This document shows positions 1 to 13,285 of a DNA stretch of 64,000 bases, in pieces. The position numbers were made by a program, and so were the translations under genes. The stretch's first letter is position 1, and the number at the start of each line of letters is the position of its first letter. Source of the DNA: Ficedula albicollis. Its lineage: Eukaryota; Chordata; Aves; Passeriformes; Muscicapidae. The stretch is taken from assembly GCF_000247815.1 (NCBI RefSeq), contig NC_021674.1, positions 13,777,562-13,841,561 of the forward strand. The letters run 5' to 3'. The notes under the pieces are model-generated. The model worked only from the letters and a program-made list of their open reading frames with translations, was not told the DNA's origin and made no database searches.

Positions 1-3000
1 CTACCCAGAATATCTACAATTTGAGGAAAAATTTTGTGCCAATTAATTTTTAGTCTGCTTTAACATCTGCATTTTTCCTCCCTAGCTCATTCTTTTGTTA
101 AATATGATTTTTTTTTTCTTGCATGCACATCAAGGAGCTCAGACTCTTGCTTTTTTCACATACAAAGTCTCAGTGCTATTTTTATGTGGACAAAACAAAG
201 CTCTATCCATTTAGTTTAGTAGGAAATGATCTGCAGACAGAGCAATGGTCTGATCAGGGTCTCAAGGGCTCTGAAATATTTGACTAGATTTCAGTCCCAA
301 GTTACTCTGTTATCTGCTTCTCTGATAAGAACATGTTGAGTGAAAGGAGTACCTTATAAATTGCTTCACAGTTTTAAGATTACTACAAAAATTCCCTGCA
401 GATAAATAGTGTATTGTGACTGCCAATCAACTGCAAAATACTATATACACATATCCTACATGGCCCTAACCTTAATATATGATAAGCAACTGCTTTTCTT
501 TCTGCATGGCAGAGAGATTTCTGTTGTTCAAGCTGCAGAATACAGTCACCTGCCACAGACTCGAGCCAAGTTACCTACCATTCTTTAATCATTTGGTGGC
601 TCTGGCTGCCTAACATTATTTGACTTTCAATTTTTCTTCCAACAACGTAGGCTGGGACTTAGATTTTTAATTTATTTCAGGCACTGAAACATATATACCA
701 AAGGGACACAAAATTTTAAATTTTAAATTATATACATAGGCTAGAGGTAAAATCATAGAACTATTTTGAAAACTTGGAGATTAAATCCTCTGAGTGTTTT
801 GCTAAAATATATAGAGGCAACTGCAGCTAATGAGAACATGTTTTAAGTGCGTACTTAGAATCCTAGGTGGAATAAGTATTATAGCCTCGTGTTCTGAAAT
901 ATAGAGTCAGTACAGAACCATTACACAGTGCATTAGCACATCTGGAGCTAATGGTGACCTTTGCTTTAAACACTACTTGCTGAATTTGAAATAATATTTC
1001 TGATGGGAAACGGATTGCTTTTTCCTGGGGAAGAAGGAGACTCAGGCACAGAAGGTAAGTGCCAACCTTTGCTACTAGGGCCTGTTGTAGAAAAGGCAAC
1101 AGATCCTGAGAGTTAATCGAAGATCATACCTGGGGCAGTTGTCGGCTCATTATTTTGTGAGTGTTTTTCATCAGTCTGGCATTCTAAAAAAAGTGGAAAA
1201 AACAAATGACAAAAGAAGACAAGTGCTATGCACAAAACAGGCACTGAACTTAGAGTTGATATCTTTGTCAGGTTTTGGATTCAGCGTTGTCCTTCACAGT
1301 CTTTGAGAGGGAGTTTAAACCTGTGTTCAGAGTAAGCCTAAAGCATTTCCCATTCTAAACAATGAGGTTCACACTGGAGAATGTTGGTACTAAAAGCGGC
1401 TTCTCAGTGGATTTCTTTTACTTTTCTTTTTTCAAATTTTAGTGCTTTTACAGTAATCTCCAGTTTGGGCACTTCCAGGAAAATGCAGCACAGTAAAAGC
1501 CCTGGGGTCAGCTGGGACCTCCTAGCAAGTCAGAGATCAGTGCCAAGACAAAGATCTCAAGGATCTCTCTCTCCTGCTGTAGTCTGTCCCTGCCTGCTCC
1601 AAGTTAAAACAAGGAGAAATTGTTGAGGATCAACACAGCACATCAGCAGCATTGTGTCAAAGTGAGCTTCTCTTACCAGTGCCTCCAGCTGTCTCAGTCT
1701 GCAGGCTTCTCACTTCTGAGATCCACAGCACTCACCTGCCATAAAAACTGAGTGGCACACACTATCTTATTTTTTGTTCATGCAGGACCTGAGTCCTTCC
1801 CTGTTATTTAACCTGTGGCATCAGCAGAAGTCCACGGCAAGGGATGACTGCTGTTTTGGAGGCTGGGATCTAAGAGCAGAGCAGCAAATGCTGTGCTGAA
1901 ATTAGGCTGAGGTTTCTTGAGAAATAATAATATTTTGGTCACAATTAGAATCCTGTACATTTTTGGTTTGAAAAATAAAAAAAGCTGGAGGGGGAAGGGA
2001 GAAAAAGAGGGAACATTTCATTGCTACACTTAAGCTGCGGTATGATGGCTCAGCTTTCAATCTGTCCTGTGATAATAACTTCTGAAATGGAGAAAAACGC
2101 TGTAAAAATGATTGGACAAAGTGTGTGTATTGTTTGTTACACAAAGGGCTATTATTTCTCACTGCATGTGTACTCACCATTAGAAAAGTTTTAAGGATAA
2201 TATTAAAAACAACCCATATGACAGCTGCCAAAGGCATTTTAAGATTAACTAGCAAAACTGTACTTCCAGATGGAGGGAAGTTCAGGAACAACTTGCCACT
2301 CACTGACCTTAGGGAGGTGGAGGTGTTGTGCTCAGCCCCTGGAAGAGGCATTTACTCCTTCCTTCAATAAGCATACCTCTAATCCTTGCCCTGTTGCCAG
2401 CTCATTGCTGTGGCAGTGGCACTGGTCTGGCATCTGGAGGGAGCTGTTTGTCTGGCTTGGGAAGATAAGGCTGCTTTGTGGAGGATGCTGAGCAGGGCAG
2501 GGAAATCGAGGCAAGGCAGTGGGGCAGCAGGTACAAATAGAGTGAGGTGAGCACAAGCACTTACTTCTTAAATGAACCTATGTGTTTGCAAACTGATTAA
2601 AAGCTGAGTTGTCTTCTTTATTGAGGTGAGGAGCAGGGCAGACTGGGACTCCACCGAAGACAATACGAAGCAGTACCTTTTTGGATAGCTGGGAGTTTAG
2701 ATATGATTATTCTGCTGAGAGAAGCTTTTCTGGTAATTGTGGGAAGGTGAAATCCTATTCTCAAAAATCCCTTCTGTGTTGACTGTTTATCCTTTCAGAT
2801 AAAAAGCTCTTCTTCATTTCCAAAGAAAGCCCCTGTGCCCCCTTGACATACAATTATACTGACTGCTTGCAAGTAGCCTGTTTTTAAGGACAGACCCTTT
2901 GATCAGCTCTGTGTGAGCAACCCAAAGATTAAATTAATTCCTGGCCACTTAGCATCAGACATTTAGATAATTTTTGAGATGCAGCAGTGCTGATGCCTCA

Positions 3001-5589
3001 GTGTCCTTCCTGCACTTATACTGCCCTGCCTTTTGCCTTCAAGGAGGGCAGTACTGGCTGCTGTCTTGTAGTTGTTCACCAGCATCCTGCATCAGGTGCC
3101 AGGGGTGAACAGGGGCAGGCACAAGGAGCAGTGGGATTTACCTCCCCAGTTATGGTGGACGTAACTCCTGCTGAGATCAGTATTTCTTCTGCAGTGATGA
3201 GATTTCAAAGAAGCATTATTTGTTGATATCCTGCTGCATTCTTAAAAGTTGTATCAGTGCCCCAGTTCTCTGAAAATATAATTAGTTAGGATTTGAAGGG
3301 ATCTGCACTCTTGAAGCCTATACCTTCTGGAATAAGAGAAATACGAAGAGAGTATACATTCATGCACATGACTTCATTTAGAAGTTATGTTTTTCATCAG
3401 TGTGTTGTGGAAACTGCTCAGCTGAGAAGACTTCCTGTTCTGCTCTCTGTATCTCATGGACAAAAGGGAGTGTGCCTCTGGATGTTCTCAAAATGTTAGG
3501 GAAGAGAAACATAAGGATCCCATTAATCATAATAATTAATGATCAAAAAGAGAGGATTTTTAAAATAGCATAGCTTTGGAAAATAATACGCATTTCAAGA
3601 AGCCAAGCCCTCTGTAATTCTATTTTTGAATATTAGTTTTGTTTTTGAAGTGTTACAACTGGTTATATAGCATTAAGCAATGCTAAAACCAAGCAACTTG
3701 AACACAATGCAGGATATTAGGCTATAGAAGCATAATGGCAATCCTCTAAAGAGGTATGTGTTTATAAATATATAAAGTTTTACATTGTTATTTTAGATTT
3801 TGCACAGACACCAAGAAATGCAGTCATGTTTTCTTTTAATACTTAAATTCCTTCAATAGTGTAACAGAAACAAAACCAACAGTATAATTTTGAGCTGATA
3901 TTCAGATCTCCCACTAAGGCAAATACATTTGACTTTGACTCGTATGATCTTTTTGTAGACTTGCAAGGTTTTTGATGAAAAGAAAACAGATATCCTTAAA
4001 ATACAAAATTTTGGAGCAAGGTAGACTCCAGCATCACCTCTGTCTGCTGTGAATTGTGCCTCTCTTAAGAACCCTTAGTGTGATTCTGTAAAACATATTA
4101 GGGGCTGTGGTCATTTGAAGGATACTGCATAAAACATTAGCAACAACAGAAATTGTCAATTGCACTGATCTTGTCCTATATTCTGATTTTGATTTTATGA
4201 TGAAGATGCATATCTTTATAGCTATGTTGTGGATATATTTAACCACAAACTACAGTGTTTTCAAAGATTAAACAAGTTTCTAAATCTTTTCTAAAGCACT
4301 TTTGAAAGAAGGTATTAATGATTTTATGAATAGCGAATATCTGAATCTATAATGCATTTCTAAAAATTACAACATCACTATGGTATTGGTGTCTTTTGAC
4401 AAAGCATAAAAGAAATCTGAAGATTATTTTAATATCATTTTATTCTTCAATTAAAATACTCATTATCACCTTTCATTATTTCAACTCGCTGGTCATTACA
4501 AAAAAATGTAAATTATTTCAATTCACTTATTCAGATTACACGTAGGAAAGAAAAAGTATTGAGTCTTACTGTGTACTGAGTGACCACAGACAATTTTCCT
4601 GGGAGTGTAGCCCCAGCCAGGATTGTCAATTTGGCTTCAGTATTCTAATTAAAATGGGCACACTTTCCTACACAACAAAATGACGAGGGCCAGAACCCTC
4701 GTGTATGGCTTGTCCTCAAAATGAGAATTATTGTGGCGGTGTTCCACATTTTATAGAGTGTGCATTTATTCCATTCTATTACAACCCTCACAGATCTACA
4801 TCTTATTTTTAGGAAGTTTTATGAACTGTGTCATATGGATGACCCTAGATTTCATTCCCTAGTTTCCACTGCTTTTAGGGAAAGGCTAAAAATTGGTGTT
4901 CATAAATAGGGCTGGTGGGACTGTTAAAGCTTTGTTTTGGACTGGTGATATTCATAGAGCTTGCTCCTTGCAAATGGCTTTTGCTTTTTGTTGCTGTGTC
5001 CATTGCTCACTCATTTTCAGTTTTCATGCTTTCCACCTCTCTTCTTTCAACCCATCTTTCAGCCTCTAAGATTATTCTTTTTCTTTTCCTTTTGAGGAAA
5101 TTTTGCTGTCGCCGTCCTGGCCTTTCTACCCTCCAAACCTGCACTCCTGGCTCTACTGATCTGGATCTTCCCACTTGTTTCTCTCCATTTTGCTCCTGTG
5201 CTTTCTCTTTTTTCTGCCAGGGAAGCTGTGTACTCATAACACAGCACAGACACCACCAGGAGCTGAGCTGTGCTGAGCACACCACAACAGGGCTGGTGCA
5301 GTGTGCCCTTATGTTCCCAACGAGCAGTTGGCTGAGATGCTCTGAGGAGGAGAAAGCTTTCAGAGAGGTACTTCTGCAGGTTTTGTCTTCTGCCACTGTC
5401 TCTCACCTGGAAACATTACTCTACAGGGAATAGCAAAGAGGCAAAGAGTAACTGTTTTGTGTATTTGGCTCACTTATGGTACAGGACTCCCTAGGAAACT
5501 GCTCTTAGGGACAAGATTTTTTAGGTATGTTTTCCTTAGGGTGCAAAATCTCTTAATCCCCAGATGTAAGAAATCAGGAAAAGAAGGCT
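1..5589. other. Unique non-coding DNA, no gene recognised
   Basis: AT-rich single-copy-looking sequence. It holds only short open frames; the longest is 172 codons on the plus strand at 4915-5433, which is leucine/serine/phenylalanine-rich, has no domain I recognise, and has overlapping open frames on the opposite strand as expected by chance. Stretches around 3.5-4.5 kb are particularly A/T-rich with many TAAT-type words. I see no repeat family, splice-supported exon or RNA gene here. Confidence 0.7.
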
Positions 5590-7037
5590 AGAGACCTGCT
5601 GGGTTGAGACTAAAGGGCAAGAAGGAAATGCACAGGCAATGAAAGCAAGGACAGGTGACCTGAGAAGAGCCCAGAGACACTGTCCAGTTGTATAGGGGTG
5701 GGGTCAGGAAGGCCAGGGCCTGCATGGAGCTGAACTTGGCAAGGCATGCAAGGAGTGACAGGGAAGGATTATACAGGTATGTCTTTCAGAAAAATACTGT
5801 CAAAGACAGCAACTTCCCACCTCCCCCAAAATAAGCAGCAACAGGTAACAAGATGTGAGGAGAAGACTGAGGTACTCAAATATATTTTGCCCAGGCCACC
5901 TCTCTTCTTAGGATAGAAGATGGGCATGGAGCAGGGGGAGGGAGAGATATGTCCCAGCCTGGGACTTGGGATACCAGAAATCTCAACATCAAGAAGTTAA
6001 CTCATGTAGGGCTTGAGTGGCTTTTGCCTTTTCATAGAGACAGAGAGGCCTGGGCAGGAGAGATGGAATCACTTATCCAGGATGTGGAAAGCTTTCAGCA
6101 GCTGTGACCATCCTTGAATAGACTGTGTCACATGCATCCATTTCTCCTAAAAACCCTTCTCCTAGAAAAGGATGGTTTCTCCTAGGAGAGACCTTTCCCA
6201 GGGAAGAGGCACCAGTGAGTGTTTGAGTGGGAAGAAGACTTCACATAGCACAGGGAAGCAGATGTACAATGAATTTTTTCTCATTTAACTTTTCTTTGTT
6301 TAATTTGTTTAATTAAGGAAGGAGGTGGAGGAAGGGACAGGCATTATTTATCTTCATAACTCCTAAAACATGATTCCAGCACTTAAGATGGAACATGCCT
6401 CCTGAGGAAATGACATGCCTAAGTCTATGGAACATGACAAGGCCTGAGGGAATTGGCTGATGTAGGTGCCAAGCCACTCTCCATGTCATTTGAAAAGTCA
6501 TGGCAGTCAGGTGAAGTCTCTGGTGACTGGGAAAAGGGAAACATTGCACCCATTTTTATTAAAGGGCAGAAAGGAGGACCATGTCAGCCTCACCTCTGTG
6601 CCTTTGGAAGCTGTGCTAAGGGTCGTAGAGGAACAGGGAGGTGACTGGGGACAGCCAGCACGGCTTCATCAAGGACAAGTCCTGCCTGGCCTACCCAGTG
6701 ACCTTCTGTGATGGAGTGACTGCATCAGTGGAGAAAGGAAGGGCTGTGGATGTCATTTATGTGGACTCCTCTAAGGCCTTGACATGTTCCCCTACAACAT
6801 CCTTTTCTCTAAACTAGAGAGAAGTGGATTGGATGCGGGCATGAAGAATTGGTTGGATAATTCCCTCCAGAAGATAGCAGTCAATGGCTCAATATCCATT
6901 GATGATCAGTGAAAGGTGGTGTCCACACTGGGACCAGAATGTTTAGTGTCTATATCAATGACATAGATAGTGGATTTGAGTACACTTGATGGCTGTCAAA
7001 TGTCCTTTCCAACTCAAACTATTCTATGATTCTATGG
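5590..7037 (+). mobile_element. CR1 LINE relic, 5' truncated, interrupted and 3' deleted
   Basis: Non-LTR retrotransposon of the avian CR1 family, long dead. Three blocks follow the order of a CR1 ORF2. At about 5640-5890 the sequence resembles the region just before the reverse transcriptase core, including the stretch that in CR1 precedes the LAKDVK-like segment. At about 6405-6980 the reverse transcriptase region is recognisable: the [12 protein letters not shown] segment near 6555-6580, and VIYVDSSKAL at 6752-6781, which corresponds to the family YLDFSKAF motif. The 3' tail (about 6985-7036) ends in two ATTCTATG units. The sequence at 5890-6400 fits CR1 poorly and may be an insertion or strongly diverged. 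Around 6982 the element jumps from the ISDIDSGIE-like region straight to the 3' UTR, so the second half of the polymerase is missing. Frameshifts and stops make it non-functional. Confidence 0.88.
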
Positions 7038-10000
7038 CTGGTACTATCTGCTTTAGGCACCATTGGACAATGTACTCAACTCAGGGGAGCACACCATACA
7101 CTCTGCAAGCTACTGTGCAAAAATTCAGGGTCTACAGTTTCCTTTCCTGAGAAGAGAGAGTTTACCAGCTAAAGCTGTGCTAAATTATGGAAGAGAAAAT
7201 CAAGTGCTATAATTGTGGGTGTTTATCACAGTTACAGTTTTTTCTATTCATAGAAATTTGATTTGAACAGGGTAAATCTGTGCCCAAAATACAAATGAGA
7301 TCATCTTCAAACAAAGTAAATGAAAGAGGCACTTTTTATGGCTTTGCTTTATAACTGTTCTGCTTGGGGAGTTAGTCTTTTGTTTCATTTTTTCTCTTAT
7401 ACCTTCACTTTAAATCCAACACAGTATAGTAGAACTCTTCAATTAAAACAGGGGTTTTGGGGTTTTTCAGTAGGAAAACATGATAGAAAAACTTGACCGA
7501 CCCCTAGTCATGATAACTGATTTGTGGAACATGTAGGAAAAGCATAGAAGGATGGTGTAATTCCAGCTAATGTCTGTGACAGCATTCTGTCATTGATACA
7601 ATGAGAAGTCCCTGCAGTTTAATTTTTTTGTTGTTGTTGTGGTAGTACAAAACAAAAGTACTTCTCAGAAAGCCCAAACACCTTTATATCCCTTTACATC
7701 CCTTTTAAAGAGCTGGACCTCTCCATCAGTCTGTTCCCCAGTGAGGGAAGCTCTTAAATGGGAGAGAGCTGATGTACAAGGCCATGCTCAGCCAGATGTG
7801 TACTGACTGGTGGATGGATAACCAATCTGTCAAAACCATGCATACCAGGGAAAAGGACTGTGCTAAAATGTGACGTACATAGACTATATTACACTGAAAC
7901 AAGGATCAGTTAGCTACCTCTGGGTGTGGGGAAATCTTTAACAAGAGCTGTTGAACTATAAGAGCCCTTGCTGTCTTCCCCAGGTCCTGGTGGCAGCTAG
8001 ACAGCAGTTTGGTAGGCAAAGGCAGCTAGAAAAAGCTGGTGGGAAGCACGTAGAGTCACTTGCTCACCTCACCAAGCCCCTTTCCCCTTTTTTCCTACTC
8101 AGAATGTAAGTAACTTCATCTGTAAACATTTCTGCAAGCTTAGTCTTCTGGGATTGGGAAACAGTTCCCAGCTGGGTAGAAACTTGCTAAGCCTTCAGGA
8201 GGAAAGGCAGCATGCACTCATTTTCCAAACAAAGCCAATTTCATAATTTTAGGGTAAATGGACACAAGCAAGAAACTCTTTCAAAACTCTTTTTGTTGTG
8301 TGGTAGCTTGAACCCAAAATGTCGCTGCTGGACTGCCTATGGTTTATCTGTCTGGCCCCCAAACTGGACCTCACTAGCCACATTTGATCTTTTACCTTGA
8401 GGAACAATAGGGGTTTCATCATGATGCCCAAAACATTGAGGATGCTGGAAATCAGCAGGAAACTGGGAGAGCATCACAAATAGGGCTACAGCAGGGCTCT
8501 GGGAAAGCCCTGTGTTCATTCACACCCTTGAATACCCTCCCAGAGAATCAGCATGTGCAAAAGCTGCTTGGAACAACTCAGCAGCACAATTCTCATTTTA
8601 AGATGATTACCCAAAAGAGAAGTAGGTGATAATAGCTGGGCAACAGATGAAAAAGCAATAAAAGTTTCATGGGACCAGAGAAAGCTGAAAACAGATCATG
8701 ACTCTAATCCCTGGGCCCTCCTATTAACAATTGCAAATAGGAGATGGCAGCCCTTGGTTTTCTGAACCTTGATCTCTCCCCTGTTTGTGCATTTATGCTG
8801 GTGGAGAAATTAGGCTCCATTATCACTTGGATGTGCCACTATTTTGCTGTAGCCTGCAAAACTAACTACAGTGTACATGAGGACAGCTCTACCTACTGTG
8901 TTTCAGTTGTCTGAGTTTGTCAGATTAGAAAGTTGCAGGTTTTCTCTCAGTTCATCTCAAGAAATTATGGGGCGGCTGGCACCTCAGGTTGAGGAGAGCA
9001 GTCCTGGCAAGAGTGACATCTGCCTCCTCTCTGCCCTCTCTTGGCAGGATTTTAACCCAAGGCGACCTCTGCTGTTTGAGGGAAACTCCAGTGCTGCTTT
9101 TGTCTGCTTTTCACACATGGTAAACATCTGAAGTGTACCATTATATGATTTTTGAAATTTGTGTGCTTGGTTGTGAGTTAGTCATTCATATTCTCTTGTT
9201 CTCACTATTATCTGACACAATGCCTTGTTTAAGAATGTTAGAGGTGGAACTAATGAGAAGAAACTGTACTTTAAAATGAAGACAACTTGCTGCTTAGTCC
9301 AGTAGGATGGCAGCCTAAAACATTCTTCTCTTTCATTTAAAAAAATGCCTTTCATAAAAATAAGGAAACTTTTACTTATTCAGTTTTCTTTTCTGTAGAT
9401 TGTCCCTCCCTGGATGACCCATGCTGCTATTCTTTTGTCATAAATCATAGCCAGAGTGAGAATATCAAACTGTGGTATACAGCTCTATTCAAATCACACT
9501 CTCTTTTCTACCTCTGAGGAGCTTGCTTGTTAGGGAGACATGAGAGTTATAAATAGGACAACATATAACAAGGTTCGTTGCAAAGACATGCCAGAAAATA
9601 ATTCCGCTGTGGGGAGAGAATCTTTTAAAAGACCCTTTTGATTTTTCTACATTCCTTCTGCAGTTTCCAGACCTGAGTATGCAAAGACTCAACCAGGGCA
9701 GTAGGAGTCAACTTTTCTGGACTTGCTGCTCCTCTGCCCTGCTTTGCCACTGACGTTAATGCAGCATTTCAGTTTGCTCACCTGCAGACAGAATTTGTCT
9801 CAACTTAGGTTATAATTTGAGGATCTGTTCAGAGCCAGCATGAGACAGCATTATCACACAAGACAAGGGCTGTCTCTGTCAGCATAAAGCATCTTTGAAG
9901 GCATTTGAAGCTTCATCATTCCAGAAGCAGAGGAGAAAACTTGTTGTGACTTGAAGTTAAATTCTTTAACCAATCTTCTCTTTCTCCAGATATCCTGTGT

Positions 10001-10168
10001 AATAATTTCAGAGGTCAAAAATTGTCCTCTTTATAATCCTCCTTTTCTCTGCTGTGACTAGTACCACAGTCTAAGCCACATAGAAAAAAGGGAGGGAAGG
10101 GAAAGATGGTCCTTGTGCCTGACTAAGGGTGAATGGAGAATGGGTACAGTGGTTAAATGGGACAGTTT

Positions 10169-10194
10169 AGCTGTCACTGTTCACTGTGACAGCT
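10169..10194. repeat. Short inverted repeat (9-bp stem)
   Basis: AGCTGTCAC and GTGACAGCT form a perfect 9-bp inverted repeat around an 8-nt spacer. The words CACTGT and ACAGTG recur just outside. It could form a small hairpin, but it has no terminator or RNA context and may be chance. Confidence 0.5.
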
Positions 10195-10626
10195 GACAGT
10201 GAAATCTGTGACAAACCAGCCTCTTTCCAAACAATGCCCACCTTAAGATTTGTGGCAATCACACTGCACAAGAACAGTAAAATTAGCTTTATAAACAGCT
10301 TTATTAGATGATGGACAGTGAGAGGACATGGTCCTGACATGGCCACTGGCTTGCTGAGTGATCCTAAACTTGTTACTTGATCTCTCCAGGGTAGTTTCCC
10401 CCTCACTCTCCGTATTTTGTGAATCTTGACAGGAAGGATGAATCTTGCTCTGTATCAGCATCATGTCAGTCTTACCTGTGGCCTCCCAGTGCTGCTATAG
10501 TCTCCTATTTCCTCATATTCACAGCAATCCTGCTACTGTTGAATGCAAAAGTGTATCATTATATTACTACTAATAGATTATTCACAACATTTTTTTCCTA
10601 AGTTTTTGAAAATTTTTGTGTGAAGC

Positions 10627-10668
10627 AGTAAATAGGAGAAGGGAACTAGTAAATAGGAGACGAGAACT
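10627..10668. repeat. Tandem duplication, 21-bp unit, two copies
   Basis: Two head-to-tail copies beginning AGTAAATAGGAGA at 10627 and 10648, with two mismatches between them. It is a short local duplication in otherwise unique DNA. Confidence 0.8.
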
Positions 10669-11132
10669 ACTGAAAGTTCTCTAGATCATCTGGAGATGTG
10701 AAGGAAGTAAACATAAAACATGGAACAATAAAATCTTAATTTTTAATGCTTTTCCTTTTCCTGCTTTAGTGATGGATTTTATTCCTTCTCCTTAAAGTTC
10801 TAGTGGCAGTCAGCTATTACACACAGCCTCCATTAGGAGAACATACTTTGTTGCTATAGCAATTCTTCTCACTGGTATTTTATTGCACTTAGATGCTGCT
10901 GAGGGATAAAAAAAAAAGCAGAAAGCAAAAAGGCAAAAAAAGCAAAACCAAGGCTCAAAAGAAAAAGTATGGCTGAAATGGTCAGCCTACCTGATCTCTT
11001 ATTTCTGAGCAACTTTTAACTGTATCAGATCAATCTATATTCTGGTAAACACTTTGTGTAAGGCACTATCTGGGAAGGTTTATTGTTGCTTTGTAAGTGG
11101 CATGCAGCACACAGCAGGACACACTGCAGCAT

Positions 11133-11263
11133 GGTGTCTGACATAGCAGCTATAGATTACTGGGCAGATAAATTCATCCTTTTTGATCTGAGCATTTTGG
11201 TGTCTGACATAGCAGCTATAGATTACTGGGAAGATAAATTCATCCTTTTTGATCTGAGCATTT
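11133..11263. repeat. Tandem duplication, 66-bp unit, two copies
   Basis: Units begin GGTGTCTGACATAGCAGC at 11133 and again at 11199. Over the shared stretch I see one difference (GGGCAG against GGGAAG) before the homology ends near 11263. The unit is a multiple of three, so a 65-codon open frame at 11083-11280 runs through both copies and shows a repeated peptide. I regard that frame as incidental. Confidence 0.9.
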
Positions 11264-11264
11264 C

Positions 11265-12314
11265 ACCAGCTCCAATTTGAAGTTTTGATATCACCCTGTC
11301 AACCAAAGGGGATGGTTTTAAGTAAGGGAAGAGTTATCAAAGGTTTTCTCAGAGTTCCTTTTACAATGGCTTCTCCAGGAGCACAGATATATATTTACTG
11401 CAGGTGAATGTAGGGCTCATCAAAATTGCTGGACTAAAATCCCTGTACACCTAAGGTCTCTGTTCAGCACAAGATACTGAACAGCAAATTCAAGTTTTTT
11501 CTCTTCTGTCAAAACCAGATGCCTAACCATTCAACTGATGAGGTGAAAAAGGTCATTAATTCTGTCTCCTGCTGACTCCCACCAGAATGCCACCCAGAAT
11601 GCCAGTATCCTCTTCCTGGGAACAGTCATTCATATGGAGCCAGTGCTGCCTATCTCCCCTGGCCATGTAACAGACTGGGAGCCAGGGAGAGGGAAAGTCC
11701 ATGGGAGGAAATGGGAGAGCAGCTAAGGACAGCATTCTTCTTCCATCCCCTGGGGAGCATCCTTCTGATGGGTAAGGCACTGCCTAGAGATAGTTGTGGC
11801 CAGTGTGTTGGGGCATGTGGCCAGCACATTCCTGCTGCCAAAGGAAGGACAGAATACAAGGTGAGTGGAGGTGGGAGATACTGCTCCCCTTACTCAGCTG
11901 CATGGGTGGGCAAAGGAAATGGGATGGGAGGGAGCAGGAGAGGTGGCTCCACATGTGGAGCACTGTCCTCACCAGGGCCTTGGGACTCCTGCCTCCAGAC
12001 AACAGCATTCAGAACACCAAAATTCAGAACAAGCCCAGTGTGCAGCAGCTCCCGGTTTTCTCCTTGTTTCATGTGTCCTTGCATTACTCTGATGTTTGAG
12101 TGTGACTGGACACGGCCTGCTCCTTCTACTCCTCTGCAGTGCTGCTGGAAACACTTCCATCAGAACGGACAGGACAGCGAGCACAGCTCTCACCAACACC
12201 AGCACAGCCTCGTCTCCTTCTCTTCACAGCTCATCAAGGAGGCAAAAGCGAAAAAGGAGCTATTTCAGGTGGCAGTGATGTGTCAGAGGCAGAATGCAAC
12301 CATACACACAGGAA
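11265..12314. other. GC-richer non-coding stretch
   Basis: More G/C-rich than its surroundings, so it carries several overlapping open frames on both strands; the longest is 210 codons at 11711-12343 (plus). None shows a domain, signal or conserved motif that I recognise, and the frames overlap each other in a way typical of GC-rich non-coding DNA. It may be the outer part of the adjacent LTR-type insertion, but I cannot demonstrate that. Confidence 0.5.
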
Positions 12315-12430
12315 GGTCCTGCAGCAAGAGCCTGCTTTATTGAGACCTCTTCCCTTCATGCAGATCAGAGGCACATGTGGCTAATCCTCACTGGTCAGGC
12401 TAATTGCCACCCGGGCAACCAGCAAACAGC

Positions 12431-12456
12431 AACTTGTTATAACAACTTGTTATAAA
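12431..12456. repeat. 13-bp tandem repeat
   Basis: AACTTGTTATAAC is followed directly by AACTTGTTATAAA, at the low-coordinate side of the LTR-like block. It is a short direct duplication of unknown origin. Confidence 0.75.
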
Positions 12457-12805
12457 TGGCTATTGGAGGTGTTCGATTTTGTCCAATTAATCAAACAACA
12501 AAGTTAAATTTAGCAGTACTTTATTAATAATAGCAATTGTATATAAATGAACACAATCAAAATATGTGAGTTACATAAATTTGAGTAAATATAAAATTTA
12601 GCAGCAATTTAAGTATAATAGAGGTATGGTTCGGTTGAATAAAGCATAAGCAAAACTGACCAGAGGTACGGGGAGGGATTCTCCCTTCCGCACGCACCAA
12701 ATCAGTCAAGCTAAAAATCTCACTTATATACTGATTACTAATACATATTAATACAGAATCTTCTAGAAAGCTCCTCCTCATTTCTATTCCTAAAATCTAT
12801 GTCAC

Positions 12806-13285
12806 CATGTTGTGTTGTGCGTGCGTGACCAGTGGTCAGGGGTCTCTCCTCCCTTCAGGGTCTTGTTTCCAATGAAGGCTCTGGGTCTTCCTCAGTGTTC
12901 GCTGTGTGACCTTGCAGATAGCGCAGGCACACTAACTTAAAGTTACATAATTAAATATATGTCCCCAAAACAGGCCTTTGTCCAGTGTTCAATGCTTTGG
13001 AATCATCCCAGTTTGGCCCAATTCAAGGTCGAAAACCTATTTCTACATGTTGTGTTGTGCGTGCGTGACCAGTGGTCAGGGGTCTCTCCTCCCTTCAGGG
13101 TCTTGTTTCCAATGAAGGCTCTGGGTCTTCCTCAGTGTTCGCTGTGTGACCTTGCAGATAGCGCAGGCACACTAACTTAAAGTTACATAATTAAATATAT
13201 GTCCCCAAAACAGGCCTTTGTCCAGTGTTCAATGCTTTGGAATCATCCCAGTTTGGCCCAATTCAAGGTCGAAAACCTATTTCTA
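12806..13285. repeat. Perfect tandem duplication, 240-bp unit, two copies
   Basis: The unit begins CATGTTGTGTTGTGCGTGCG at 12806 and again at 13046, and ends GAAAACCTATTTCTA at 13045 and 13285. Reading both copies line by line I find no difference, so the duplication is either very recent, homogenised, or an assembly product. It lies inside LTR-like sequence, where U3 enhancer duplications are known to arise in retroviruses. Confidence 0.95.

Larger units (their letters stand above)
7038..11132. other. Unique non-coding DNA
   Basis: No gene, RNA or repeat family recognised, apart from the small repeat and hairpin listed separately. Open frames are short and unremarkable. An A-rich patch lies at about 10908-10960. 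A perfect 12-bp palindrome TTGCTATAGCAA lies at 10850-10861. Confidence 0.65.

Noticed and set aside
4915..5433. 172-codon open frame with a hydrophobic start
   Set aside because: No recognisable domain, two overlapping minus-strand frames over the same DNA, composition like pyrimidine-rich non-coding sequence.
11711..12343. 210-codon open frame, longest non-homopolymer frame
   Set aside because: Lies in GC-rich DNA with several other long frames on both strands; no motif, and its end runs into LTR-like sequence.
12460..12490. GTTCGATTTT as a tRNA T-arm
   Set aside because: No acceptor, D-arm or anticodon stem can be folded around it; it is part of the LTR-like sequence.
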